From Deltaproteobacteria bacterium (GTDB lineage: Bacteria > Desulfobacterota > Binatia > Binatales > Binataceae), in NCBI GenBank assembly GCA_021780755.1, contig JAJXYF010000022.1, positions 1 to 64,000 on the forward strand: a stretch of 64,000 bases of DNA, in the 5' to 3' direction. Positions 26,019 through 34,179 of the stretch are shown here, piece by piece. A program made the translations under genes and the position numbers. The first letter of the stretch is position 1, and the number at the start of each line of letters is the position of its first letter. The notes beneath the pieces were generated by a model. That model made no database searches. It had not been told where the DNA came from and saw only the letters and a list, made by a program, of their open reading frames with translations.

Positions 26019-27179
26019 ATGAGTTTAAGCCGTAAATGCGCCGTCGTCGGCGCCTATGAGCATCCGACCCGCTTCGCCCCGGACAAGACCATGTATCAGA
26101 TCATGGCGGAGAGCATCCGGGGCGCGCTCGACGACTGCGGCCTGACGATCAAGGACGTCGATGGGCTGCTTACCGCCGGGATGGGTATGGGCGCGATGGC
26201 GATCGTAGGATTTTGCGACTATTTGAATCTGACGCCCAATTTTCTTGATTCGACCAATATCGGCGGGTCGTCCTTCGTTGCCCATACGGCGCATGCGGCG
26301 GCCGCGATCAACGCGGGCCTGTGCGAAGTCGCGGTGGTGGTGTACGGATCGACGGCGGCATCGTCGCGCTTCGCGATCGGCACGGGAGGCGGCGGCGGTG
26401 GCGGGGATCCGTGCGACCAGTACGAATTCCCGTTCGGACCGACGACCGTCGGCGCGTATGCAATGATCGCGCAGCGCCACATGCATGACTACGGCACTAC
26501 GCCGGAGCAACTCGCGGAAATCGCGGTGACGATGCGCCTGCACGCCTCGATGAATCCGGTGGCGAAGTATCGCGACCCGATCACGGTCGAGGACGTGCTC
26601 GCCTCGCGTGTCATCTCGTCGCCGCTGCATCTGCTGGACTGTTGCATCATCAGCGACGGCGGCGGCGCGTTGGTTATCACTTCGGCCGAACGCGCGCGGG
26701 ATTTGAAAAAGAAGCCCGCCTACATCCTGGGAGTGGGCGAGACCGTACGCCACGCCGCGCGCGGCCAGCGCGACTTCCTGGAGATTGCCGCGGCGCAATC
26801 CGGCCGCCTCGCGTTCGAGCGATCCGGCGTCGCGCACAAGGACATCGACATGGCGATGATCTACGACTCGTTCACGATCACCGTCTTGGCGACGCTCGAG
26901 AACCTGGGCTTCTGCAAGCGTGGCGAGGGCGGCGCGTTTGTCAGCGGCGGACGCTTGCGCTACGACGGCGACTTCCCGATCAACACGGACGGCGGCGGAC
27001 TTTCGTCGAACCATCCGGGGATGCGCGGGATGTTCCTGGTGATCGAGGCGGTCAAACAGTTGCGCGGCGAATGCGGTCCGCGCCAGGTCAAGGATTGTAA
27101 AATCGCGCTGGCGCATGGCACCGGCGGCGCGCTCGGCACCCGGCATTCGGGGGCGACCCTGATCCTGACCAATCAGTAA
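26019..27179 (+). CDS. SCP-x/Ltp2-like thiolase-fold protein
   Basis: A 386-residue thiolase-fold protein of the lipid-transfer-protein type. At the usual nucleophilic cysteine it has TNIGGSSFVAHTAHAA, so the thiolase Cys appears absent. The late HGTGGALGTRHSGAT also lacks the second Cys. MAMIYDSFTITVL keeps the tyrosine motif seen in steroid aldolases such as Ltp2. A glycine run (GTGGGGGGGDP) is unusual. Together with the following DUF35 gene this suggests a retro-aldolase rather than a ketothiolase. Inference only; substrate unknown. Confidence 0.85.
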   Translation: MSLSRKCAVVGAYEHPTRFAPDKTMYQIMAESIRGALDDCGLTIKDVDGLLTAGMGMGAMAIVGFCDYLNLTPNFLDSTNIGGSSFVAHTAHAAAAINAGLCEVAVVVYGSTAASSRFAIGTGGGGGGGDPCDQYEFPFGPTTVGAYAMIAQRHMHDYGTTPEQLAEIAVTMRLHASMNPVAKYRDPITVEDVLASRVISSPLHLLDCCIISDGGGALVITSAERARDLKKKPAYILGVGETVRHAARGQRDFLEIAAAQSGRLAFERSGVAHKDIDMAMIYDSFTITVLATLENLGFCKRGEGGAFVSGGRLRYDGDFPINTDGGGLSSNHPGMRGMFLVIEAVKQLRGECGPRQVKDCKIALAHGTGGALGTRHSGATLILTNQ

Positions 27180-27226
27180 CTAACGAATTAGTGACTTGTC
27201 CCCAATTAGCGAGCGCGGAAAAAAAC

Positions 27227-27655
27227 ATGCCGCAGGATAAAAGCCCGAAAGCCTATCGCAAGCCGCTGCCCCATATCGACGAGGAGAGTCGTCCGTGGTG
27301 GGAGGCGGCGCAGCGCCACGAACTCTATATCCAGAAATGCCGCGACTGCGGCGACCTCCGGTTTCATCCGCGCGCGCTCTGCACCAGTTGCATGTCGGCG
27401 CGCACCGAATGGGTCCGCTGCAAAGGAACCGGGAAAATCTACACCTTCACCGTCACCAACCAGAACCAGGCCGGGGGCTTTCGCGACTCGCTGCCCTATA
27501 TAATGGCGTGGGTGGAAGTCGATGAAGGCCTGAAGATGCTCACCAACATTGTCGACTGCCCCCCGGAACAGGTTAAAATAGGCATGCCCGTCGAGGCCGT
27601 CTTCGACGACGTCACCCCCGAGGTGACGCTCGTGAAATTTCGCCCGGCGAGGTGA
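27227..27655 (+). CDS. DUF35 / OB-fold zinc-ribbon partner protein
   Basis: A 142-residue acyl-CoA-associated protein. An N-terminal helix (EESRPWWEAAQRHELYIQKC) leads to the zinc ribbon C-RDC...C-TSC and an OB-fold segment (YTFTVTNQNQAGGF, GMPVEAVFDDV). DUF35 proteins bind thiolase-fold partners and deliver CoA thioesters. It follows the thiolase gene by 47 bases. The ATG at 27227 removes a 12-residue leader present in the ORF track. Confidence 0.93.
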   Translation: MPQDKSPKAYRKPLPHIDEESRPWWEAAQRHELYIQKCRDCGDLRFHPRALCTSCMSARTEWVRCKGTGKIYTFTVTNQNQAGGFRDSLPYIMAWVEVDEGLKMLTNIVDCPPEQVKIGMPVEAVFDDVTPEVTLVKFRPAR

Positions 27656-27667
27656 GGTTCCTGCCGA

Positions 27668-28351
27668 GTGAGCACAACCCTTGACCTGCACAGCCATAGC
27701 GAGGCGTCCGAGGACAGCCGCGCGCCGTTGGAGGCCTACCTCAACTGGCTGAAGCTCAGAAGCACGGAGCGTCCGGTTGACGGTATCGTGCTGACCGAAC
27801 ATCGACAGTTCAATCAGAACGCGGACTACCGCGCGCTTGAGGACAAGTTCGGGATGCTGGTGCTGAAGGCCTCCGAGGTCGAGACCGACTACGGCCACGT
27901 GCTGGTCTTTGGGGTGACCGAAGAGATGACCCGGCGGTTCGATTTTGCCAACGTGCGTCTGCCGGCGCAGGAGGTAATCGACGAGATTGCGCGGATGGGC
28001 GGGGCCGCGATCCCGTGTCATCCGGGGCGTCCGAACGTCGGCCTCTGCGAACATTACACGAAGAAGCCGCCGCTCGAAAACGTGATCGCGGTGGAAGTGC
28101 TCAACGGCGGATCGCGCAAGGGCGAGGACGAACGCAGCGAGGCGCTGGTGCAACAATACGGCTATCGCGCGATCGGCGGATCGGACAGTCATCTGGTGAG
28201 CTTGATCGGACTTTGCGCGACGCGCTTTGACGCCGAAATCCGCACAACCGAAGACCTGGTGCGGGAGCTGCGCGGCGGCGCTTACGAACCGGTTGACTTC
28301 CGTCCGCGGCGCAAGCCGGTGCCGCAGGCGATCGCGGTTGAGGTGAAATAA
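27668..28351 (+). CDS. PHP domain metal-dependent phosphoesterase
   Basis: A 227-residue PHP-domain protein. Metal-binding motifs are DLHSHSEAS (residues 6-14), LTEHRQF, an early Glu in KASEVETDYGH, the CHPGRPN histidine and GSDSH near residue 173. It starts with GTG, 12 bases after the DUF35 stop. A PHP enzyme inside a thiolase/DUF35/MaoC operon is unusual. A hydrolase acting on a phosphate or a cyclic intermediate is possible, but this is inference. Confidence 0.87.
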   Translation: MSTTLDLHSHSEASEDSRAPLEAYLNWLKLRSTERPVDGIVLTEHRQFNQNADYRALEDKFGMLVLKASEVETDYGHVLVFGVTEEMTRRFDFANVRLPAQEVIDEIARMGGAAIPCHPGRPNVGLCEHYTKKPPLENVIAVEVLNGGSRKGEDERSEALVQQYGYRAIGGSDSHLVSLIGLCATRFDAEIRTTEDLVRELRGGAYEPVDFRPRRKPVPQAIAVEVK

Positions 28352-28352
28352 C

Positions 28353-28799
28353 ATGGCAGTCGATTACGACCCGGCGATCATCGGGCGCGTCTTTGAAACC
28401 ACCGACCCGCTGCCCGTTACGGCCGAGATGGTCAAGAATTTCTGCAGCGCGATCGGCGAGTCCAACCCGATCCATATCGATGCGGAGGCGGCCAAAAAAG
28501 GCCCGTATGGCGGGATAACCGCGCCACCGTCGTTCGCGGTGACGTTTCGTAACGGGCAGCATTTCTTCCAGCACGTGCCGCGCTACGGCAAGCAAGGCTT
28601 CGACGCCGGCAAGGACGTCGAATTCGTTGGGCCGATCCGGCCGGGCGACGCGATTTCGCTCAGTTCGCACGTCAAGGAGATCTACGAGAAGACCGGACGC
28701 ACCGGCTCGATGGTCTTCGTAATCGTGCGCAGCACATTGACCAACCAGAACGGCGAGGTCGTCGCCCATGTTGACCATAAATTCATGAACCGGACCTGA
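28353..28799 (+). CDS. MaoC-like dehydratase (FAS1-type N-terminal domain)
   Basis: A 148-residue hot-dog-fold protein. VTAEMVKNFCSAIGESNPIHID and YGGITAPPSFAVTF fit the hydratase_N/FAS1_DH pattern, with a later PGDAISLSSHVKEIYEKTGRTGSMVF strand. Such halves pair with a second MaoC protein to hydrate enoyl-CoA. One base separates it from the PHP stop, and the second MaoC gene follows by nine bases, matching the paired R-specific hydratase arrangement. Confidence 0.87.
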   Translation: MAVDYDPAIIGRVFETTDPLPVTAEMVKNFCSAIGESNPIHIDAEAAKKGPYGGITAPPSFAVTFRNGQHFFQHVPRYGKQGFDAGKDVEFVGPIRPGDAISLSSHVKEIYEKTGRTGSMVFVIVRSTLTNQNGEVVAHVDHKFMNRT

Positions 28800-28808
28800 G
28801 CGCGAGCC

Positions 28809-29240
28809 ATGGCAGAAAATAAAAGCGACCTGACCTTCGAAAGTGTAAAAATCGGCGATCCGCTTGGCCCGAGCGAATTTCATCTGAGCAAGGACCAGGT
28901 GCGCGCCTACGCCAGGACCACCGGTATGTGGGTGCCGCGGTTCACCGACGATGAGGCGGCGCGCAAGGAAGGGCTACCCGGCATGATCACGCCGGGCAAT
29001 ATGAGCCTCGCGATCCTGAGCAAACTGGTGACCGACTGGATTGGGGCGAGCGGCGCGCAACTGACGCGGATGGGCACGACCTATCGCCAGCCGGTGCTGC
29101 CCGATCATGCGATCACGCTACAAGGTTTCGTCACCGACAAGAACGAAAGCAATCATACGGCGGAGATGGATATCTGGCTCGAGAACGAGGACGGCGAGCG
29201 CCTCGTCATCGGCACGGCGACGGTGCATTTCCCACGCTAA
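28809..29240 (+). CDS. MaoC-like dehydratase, second subunit
   Basis: A 143-residue hot-dog-fold protein with YARTTGMWVPRFTDDEAARKEGLPGMITPGNMSLAILSKLV (hydratase-2 region) and TYRQPVLPDHAITLQGFV. The canonical catalytic Asp-His pair is only partly recognisable (the D-x-x-P-x-H of hydratases is replaced by VPRFTDDEAA). It could be a structural or catalytic half of a heterodimer with the previous gene. It is the last gene of the run. Confidence 0.87.
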   Translation: MAENKSDLTFESVKIGDPLGPSEFHLSKDQVRAYARTTGMWVPRFTDDEAARKEGLPGMITPGNMSLAILSKLVTDWIGASGAQLTRMGTTYRQPVLPDHAITLQGFVTDKNESNHTAEMDIWLENEDGERLVIGTATVHFPR

Positions 29241-29444
29241 GAGGGGCTGCCGAGCGCACGCAGAGCCGCCCCACGGCGAAGCACGGCCGTCGTTCGAGTA
29301 GGCCTCTTTGTTTCACAAGCGGGACCGAATCTATGGCTCGAACCCGCCCGGGCGCGCCGCGGCGTTTCGCGGAATCGGTTCGCTGCAGTGGCTTTTCCAA
29401 TAGGAGATAGCGCGCCACGGAGGGGATGTCGCCGTCACAGTCGC

Positions 29445-29705
29445 TTAGTCGTCGTCATCATCGCCGCCGCCGAAGCCTTCGCCGCCCCAGCCGCCACCCC
29501 AGCCTCGGTCCCAGCCGCCGCCCCAATTTCCGTCGTCGGACCGATATCCCCCATAACCCCAACCATTGTTGCCGTAGCCATTACCGCCATAATAGCCGTA
29601 ACCACCGTTATAGTAAGGATTGGATGGCCCAGCGAAGCAGGCCTGCATCGAGATCATCGCGAAGCCTGCTAGCGCGGCGAGCATCAGAAGATTTATTTTC
29701 CGCAT
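29445..29705 (-). CDS. Secreted Gly/Tyr/Trp-rich protein with Asp tail
   Basis: An 86-residue protein with a signal sequence (MRKINLLMLAALAGFAMISMQAC). The cysteine might be a weak lipobox. A low-complexity domain rich in Gly, Tyr, Asn and Trp follows, ending in five aspartates. Such sequences are surface-adhesion-like or amyloid-like. The ATG at 29705 is chosen over 29717 because MYVT precedes a clean signal. No conserved domain. Compositional, not homology-based, evidence. Confidence 0.6.
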   Translation of the reverse strand: MRKINLLMLAALAGFAMISMQACFAGPSNPYYNGGYGYYGGNGYGNNGWGYGGYRSDDGNWGGGWDRGWGGGWGGEGFGGGDDDDD

Positions 29706-30030
29706 TGTCACATACACCTCACGTCTATAGGGACGTGCATCAAGGATGCCATGACTGGAATGCTTGATATGAAAGGATTTTCGCGATTGGAGGGTTTTTC
29801 AGTAATCCAAATGGTGCGCAGTTATTCCAAAAGTTCAGAGTATAACCGCGCAGCGGAGGGCTGACCGTATCAGCGAAATCATCGGCAATCCGAGCGGCGG
29901 GTAAGACCTCGATGGCCGCAGCCTTCACCGCGTCGGTAACCGCTCGCGACGAGACGGGCGGGCAGCCCGTATTCGGCGACGACCTGGGTGTCCAGCCGTC
30001 GCGCATGCAAACGCGATTCGATTGCTACAA
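29706..30030. other. Gap between a surface protein and an acyl-ACP desaturase
   Basis: About 325 bases. The minus-strand ORF (29740-30006) shows no known domain and its start is weak. It could be debris. The right end is the stop of the desaturase gene; the left end is the promoter side of the Gly-rich gene. Nothing further is supported. Confidence 0.35.
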
Positions 30031-30855
30031 TTATTTTTCCGGAGCGAGTAGAGACTCGGTAATGGTCTGGAGCGGGGGAAGCGATGCGGTTTTGAGTTCG
30101 GCGCGGGTGGTTCCGAGCATTTTGAGTGTCGGAAATAATGCGTGCTCGACAAAATTGCGTGCGCTGATCCCGGCGCCGGATTCGCGCAGGCGTTCCTGGT
30201 AGCGCGGGATCAGTCCCTCGCCGGGCATTTGAAAGCGCGCGACTACGAATGCGAGATCCGCGATGGTGCCGACGCGATCCGCTTCCAGTTCGATCCGCGC
30301 CATCGCGCGATAAAAGCCCGCATGGGCGGCCTCGTCGCGGCTGACGAAGGTGAAGATCGCTTCGAGCACCTTGTCGCCTTCGCGGATCGCCCGGTCTTTC
30401 TGGGCCTTGTAAGCGAGAAAGGTTGCCGCTTCCTGCAGTGCGCCATAGCAGGCCATCTGGCGGCGGGTAGTAAAGGGAAGCTTCCATTTGCTCGCAAAGA
30501 CGGCGTCTTCGAACTGCGCGAACTGGCTCGCCGAGCGCATCCCCGAGCGCGTCAGGTATTCACGAAAGACCAGGCCGTGCTTGGATTCCTCGTAGCTCCA
30601 GCAGGCCTGGAACCACGCAGCCCCGAAAATTTGGCGCGAGAGCTGGACGCCGCCGCCGGTGTAGTCCGGCAGATAGAATTCTTCGGCGCAGTAGGTCTCG
30701 ATACGGGTGGCCTTGAGTTCGCTGTTGAGGGCAGGGTCGAGCTTATTCCACGGTATGTCGTCAAAGATGTTCCAGCGGCGTTTGCGCTCCGCGACCTCGA
30801 AGAATTCGAGGTACGCCTGATACATCTTGTCGCGCGTCGCGGATGATTCATCCAT
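30031..30855 (-). CDS. Acyl-[ACP] desaturase (ferritin-like di-iron)
   Basis: A 274-residue soluble desaturase of the plant stearoyl-ACP desaturase family. WNIFDDIPW, AEEFYLPDYTGGG, the EESKH motif (first EExxH) and DEAAH (second) provide the di-iron ligands, with helix E-A-A-T around ALQEAATFLAYK. It introduces a cis double bond into acyl-ACP. It stands alone on the minus strand. A separate membrane-type desaturase lies at 2.3 kb, so the cell has both chemistries. Confidence 0.9.
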   Translation of the reverse strand: MDESSATRDKMYQAYLEFFEVAERKRRWNIFDDIPWNKLDPALNSELKATRIETYCAEEFYLPDYTGGGVQLSRQIFGAAWFQACWSYEESKHGLVFREYLTRSGMRSASQFAQFEDAVFASKWKLPFTTRRQMACYGALQEAATFLAYKAQKDRAIREGDKVLEAIFTFVSRDEAAHAGFYRAMARIELEADRVGTIADLAFVVARFQMPGEGLIPRYQERLRESGAGISARNFVEHALFPTLKMLGTTRAELKTASLPPLQTITESLLAPEK

Positions 30856-30963
30856 GCTGGAGGGACCTCAATTTGCGAACCGTGCTTGAGGAGGAATCAC
30901 GACCGGGGCGCACATGAGCGCCAACGGCCGTTGGGAGTGCGAGGAAAGATTCGCTACGCGGGT

Positions 30964-31269
30964 TCAGACGCGCAGCGTCCGTCGCAGAAGTTTCCGATCG
31001 TCGTCGTCCGTCGCACCCGGATGGCGCAGACAGCTTTCGTCGAGCCAGCGGTCGGTCACAGCGTCGTCGAGGGCCAGACCGGCGTCATTAACCGCCCAGG
31101 TTCGTCGCGTGGCCGGGGTCTGTGCGAACTTGCGCCCGCAGTTACGGCATGAAAAGCCCAGCCGCGCGCCGCCCGTGCCGGCGCTGTCGAGGGTTTTGAC
31201 CCTGAACTCATGGCTTTCCCACGGTGGACGCTCCGCGATTCTCGCCTGTGTGTCGCTCGAGTTATTCAA
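30964..31269 (-). CDS. Small zinc-ribbon-like protein
   Basis: A 101-residue protein with one recognisable metal motif, SCRNCGRKF (C-x2-C). The rest is acidic and polar with no known domain. It has a TTG start that overlaps the RRM stop (TTGA), consistent with coupled translation. The next gene on the strand is the desaturase, 108 bases away. A second C-x2-C pair is not visible, so zinc binding is uncertain. Confidence 0.5.
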   Translation of the reverse strand: MNNSSDTQARIAERPPWESHEFRVKTLDSAGTGGARLGFSCRNCGRKFAQTPATRRTWAVNDAGLALDDAVTDRWLDESCLRHPGATDDDDRKLLRRTLRV

Positions 31270-31568
31270 TTACTTGCCGCCGGCGCCTTGCGCCGCGCCG
31301 AATGTTTTGCCCCATTTGCGACCGCCCCTCCGAGAGATCCTCGATCGATTTGGATTTTCTGACCGTTGAGCTCCGTGTTGTTGAGCAGGCTGATCGCCAT
31401 CACGGCGTCTTCGGCGTCGGCCATTTCGACAAAGCCGAAACCGCGGCAGACACCCGCCTTATCACTGACCGCGAGGGCTCCACGCACCTGACCGGCGCGC
31501 GCAAACAGAGCCACCAGATCGACACTCGTGACCGATCCAGCGAGATTGCCAACGTAAACTTTGGCCAT
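31266..31568 (-). CDS. RNA-binding protein with RRM domain
   Basis: A 100-residue single-RRM protein. RNP-2 is VYVGNLAG (residues 4-11) and RNP-1 is CRGFGFVEM (about 41-49). The loop LLNNTELNGQKIQID matches the fourth strand. A basic tail (KHSARRKAPAASN) follows. Small RRM proteins act in cold or stress response. A GGAGAGGATAG stretch precedes the ATG. The adjacent small gene overlaps by four bases. Confidence 0.92.
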   Translation of the reverse strand: MAKVYVGNLAGSVTSVDLVALFARAGQVRGALAVSDKAGVCRGFGFVEMADAEDAVMAISLLNNTELNGQKIQIDRGSLGGAVANGAKHSARRKAPAASN

Positions 31569-31845
31569 GCGCGCCTATCCTCTCCGTCCTCTTGAAGATG
31601 TGAACAACTCACCGTCGGAGGGGAATGAAACGGATGATGAAATCCGATGGTGAGTATGTTTATCTTATCGCGCGGTCGGGAGAATGTACAGGCGGTAGCG
31701 CTTAATCGGGCCTGGATGGGCTTATTTGGCGGGACTTTATAGAAAGCGCGAGCATCGGCTGGCGTTTTTCGGCCGGTTTGTATTCGTTGTGTGAGTGTAG
31801 GTCAGCGGTTGTGCCGATAAGTCCAAGGACGAGTGCGTTTACGTC

Positions 31846-32391
31846 CTAAAGCAGAGCACCGCGGAACGGCTCGTCGCGCGGCGGCGGAAACTGCAGCAGG
31901 TTGATTGCCCAGCGGCGCGCCTGCTTAAGGGCATCCTCGGCGCGACCGAACAAGCGCTCACGCTGCATCACGCTCCACACGTAAACATCCACCGAGGGCT
32001 CGTCGCTGAGCGTCACATCGATCATCCAGTCCTCGAGCTGCGGCCCGCAAATCAGCAACCGCATCAGACGGCCGTGGTCGAGCACGATTCCGCGTGCCTC
32101 GCGCGGGATGCGGAATTCCTCCTTGACCCGCTTGAGCATTCGGGGCGGACAATGTTCCTCGGTCATCGGCACGTAAGCCCAGTCACCCGGCGGCGGATTG
32201 GCTTCGCGGGCGATGCGCAGATTATTGTCGGTGAGGTCGTCCTTGGCGCGGTCCTGGTCGTAATCCTTGCCGACCGCGTAAAAGCTCATCGCGACCGGCA
32301 GCACCGGCATCTCGAGTTCCGATTTGGCCTGCTTGGGGCGCTTGACGTTGGTCTCGACCCACCATCGATTTTCGACATTCGGCTTGTTCAT
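31846..32391 (-). CDS. Uncharacterised soluble protein
   Basis: A 181-residue soluble protein with no recognised family. Features are an N-terminal WWVETNVKRPKQAKSE segment, a Tyr/Asp-rich loop (FYAVGKDYDQDRAKDDL), and a C-terminal helical part with repeated aromatic and charged residues (WSVMQRERLFGRAEDALKQARRW). Its start at 32391 is preceded by an end-module copy of the dispersed repeat (GACGCTCGCGCTGCTCG). Neighbours are an RRM gene and an HExxH gene. Function unknown. Confidence 0.65.
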   Translation of the reverse strand: MNKPNVENRWWVETNVKRPKQAKSELEMPVLPVAMSFYAVGKDYDQDRAKDDLTDNNLRIAREANPPPGDWAYVPMTEEHCPPRMLKRVKEEFRIPREARGIVLDHGRLMRLLICGPQLEDWMIDVTLSDEPSVDVYVWSVMQRERLFGRAEDALKQARRWAINLLQFPPPRDEPFRGALL

Positions 32392-32502
32392 TTTTCAGTT
32401 TGACGCTCGCGCTGCTCGATCGTGCGATCATCGGTCGCATCCTCTATCATGCGCCAGTCGCTGACTTTTCCATCCCCTTTTATAGGACGAAGCCCGCATC
32501 AG

Positions 32503-33042
32503 CTATCCGCGAGCGCGCCGCGCGACGCGACCGCCGCTCCGTGTGACGCGCTGGGTGCCCCGCGCGATCGTTTTACGGCGGCGTCCACGCGTACTGGTGC
32601 GACTACGATTTGTGCCGGCACTTCGTAAGGCGGACTTCCGTGTGGCGCTCTTGGTTACGGGGCGGGCGCGCCGTGGCGTGCGGCGCAATCCACGCACCAT
32701 CCGGCAGGTGAAGGTCTCCGCCTTGGTCTCGGCGTCGGTCCAGAACAGGTAATGGGCCAGCTCGTGATAGACCATCTGCACCCACATGCGCTCGGATTTG
32801 TAGATGCGTCCGCGCTTCCAGTTTTCCGGATGGACGAGGTGGATACGGCCGTCCTCGAAGGTTTTGCCGGCCGTCTTGCCCCAATCGATATATTCGTACC
32901 ATTCGATTTGCGGCCGGCGCAGATGGTAATAGCGGCAAAAATCGGCGATCGCGCGGCGAAACGCGATCCGGCCGTGGCCGCGAAAGAAAACCACCAGGTT
33001 CTTGTCCATTTCGCGGCGTTGATCGATGGGTGGAAGGAGCAT
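32503..33042 (-). CDS. HExxH putative metalloprotein with Arg/Lys tail
   Basis: A 179-residue protein. The N-terminal half has FFRGHGRIAFRRAIADFCRYYHLRRPQIEWYEYI. A zinc-peptidase-like HELAH follows in MVYHELAHYLFWTDAETKAETFTCRMV, in which a downstream Glu could be the third ligand. The last 60 residues are Arg/Lys/Ser/Thr-rich. Starts at 33042 or 33009 are both possible. The layout recalls zincins with nucleic-acid tails, such as SprT-like proteins, but the lineage is not identified. Confidence 0.6.
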   Translation of the reverse strand: MLLPPIDQRREMDKNLVVFFRGHGRIAFRRAIADFCRYYHLRRPQIEWYEYIDWGKTAGKTFEDGRIHLVHPENWKRGRIYKSERMWVQMVYHELAHYLFWTDAETKAETFTCRMVRGLRRTPRRARPVTKSATRKSALRSAGTNRSRTSTRGRRRKTIARGTQRVTRSGGRVARRARG

Positions 33043-33352
33043 TCGCACTTCAGCAGGCCTCCGGGGGTAGTGACCCGATGATGATAGGAAGCGATTGCTA
33101 ATGCAGTCAATCGAGGTGCGAAAAAGCGCTCGATTGACCACTCTAATCGTCGATCTTCGAGTCAATTAAAGTGCGTTGACCCGTTTTGTGGTGTATAGAA
33201 TATCGCAAACGCTAAAATTGTTGACTAAGCTGCTTCCCAAGTGATTGTGCTTGCGGATGCGGTGTGTAGGAAAGAAGCCACCTCAGCGCCCGACCGCTTA
33301 TGCAGGCGCTCGATGATCCAAATTTCGCGGGGCCGGTGCGAAGCGGACGCGA

Positions 33353-33802
33353 TCAGGAACCGACGGCAAGGCGGGCGTGGCGACGGCGCCGTACGCGATT
33401 CGCGGTCATGTGCTGAGCGCGACTCGATTCCTTGAGCCGCAGGCGGCCGGCGCCCAGGTGATCGGTCGCCCCGTGGCCCATCGCGAGGCTGGCGAGACGT
33501 TCGCGCAGCACTGCGGAATCGATGCTGAGGGCGTCGCACACGCTGTCAAAGGAAAACGGATAATTGGTGCCCTTGGTGATGACCCATTGGGCGGCTTCGG
33601 CGAAGGCACGGCGCTTGCGGGCGCTGCCCATCCGGTTCCATCCCTGGAGGATATTGATGGCGTCAACGAGGACCGCCAGCATCAAGCGTTGTTCGCTGCA
33701 CAGACCGCCACCACCCATCGCGCCGAAGAACTGACTCGGCAGGATTACGTCCGTCAGGCCCAGAGAATCCGATCCTTCAATCATCCGTTCCGCATGCTGC
33801 AT
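33353..33802 (-). CDS. Uncharacterised 149-residue protein, paralogue of the 8.0 kb gene
   Basis: Shares the layout of the protein at 8034-8483: ILPSQFFG, SEQRLMLAVLVDAINILQ, AAQWVITKG, FDSVCDALSIDSAVLRERL and a basic Arg/His tail. The ATG at 33802 has AAAGAGGAG upstream and gives exactly the same length as the paralogue; the tracked GTG at 33841 is less likely. A candidate promoter lies about 110 bases upstream. Family function unknown. Confidence 0.75.
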   Translation of the reverse strand: MQHAERMIEGSDSLGLTDVILPSQFFGAMGGGGLCSEQRLMLAVLVDAINILQGWNRMGSARKRRAFAEAAQWVITKGTNYPFSFDSVCDALSIDSAVLRERLASLAMGHGATDHLGAGRLRLKESSRAQHMTANRVRRRRHARLAVGS

Positions 33803-33919
33803 TGGCTTGCGCTCCTCTTTATTGGAGGACTGCTTGGGCACCGGTCAGGCCGTCATCGTCCCCTTGCAGCCAATCCCCCCCGATTACGGTGTGCGGTCAC
33901 AATGTGTCATCTTAAGACA

Positions 33920-33948
33920 TTTATAACAGTAGGTAAACATCAAAACAA
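33920..33948 (-). promoter_or_regulatory. Candidate sigma70-type promoter of the paralogue gene
   Basis: On the minus strand TTGTTT (-35-like) and TATAAA (-10, five of six matches) are separated by 17 bases. The predicted start lies about 110 bases upstream of the ATG at 33802. Inference from consensus spacing only. Confidence 0.4.
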
Positions 33949-34143
33949 GTGTGTAAACACTGAATTATAGGTAGTTTTTCGTTGTGCAATAATGTGACAA
34001 AACCGAGAACAGCAGGCATCATAGGGAACGTGAAGAGCGAAGATTGCGCAGCAAATTCGAGGCTAGAATCATCGAGAATCGAACAGGCAGAGGTCACGCG
34101 GCGGCGGTTTTTGAGGCCCCGTGATGGCCGCGAAGGGCGCTTC

Positions 34144-34152
34144 TGTTATAAT
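34144..34152 (+). promoter_or_regulatory. Extended -10 promoter of the AhpD-like gene
   Basis: TGTTATAAT matches the extended -10 consensus TGnTATAAT exactly. The start would lie about 20 bases before the ATG at 34180, leaving room for the GCGGAGGAT ribosome site. No good -35 was seen at the normal distance. Confidence 0.5.
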
Positions 34153-34179
34153 TCGGACACGTTTGCGGAGGATTGCGAG

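Larger units (their letters stand above)
33803..34179. other. Divergent AT-rich gap with promoters
   Basis: About 377 bases between two divergent genes. It carries the two promoters below and AT-rich sequence with two GTAAACA words (33933 and 33952 area). No ORF in it is supported. Confidence 0.5.
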
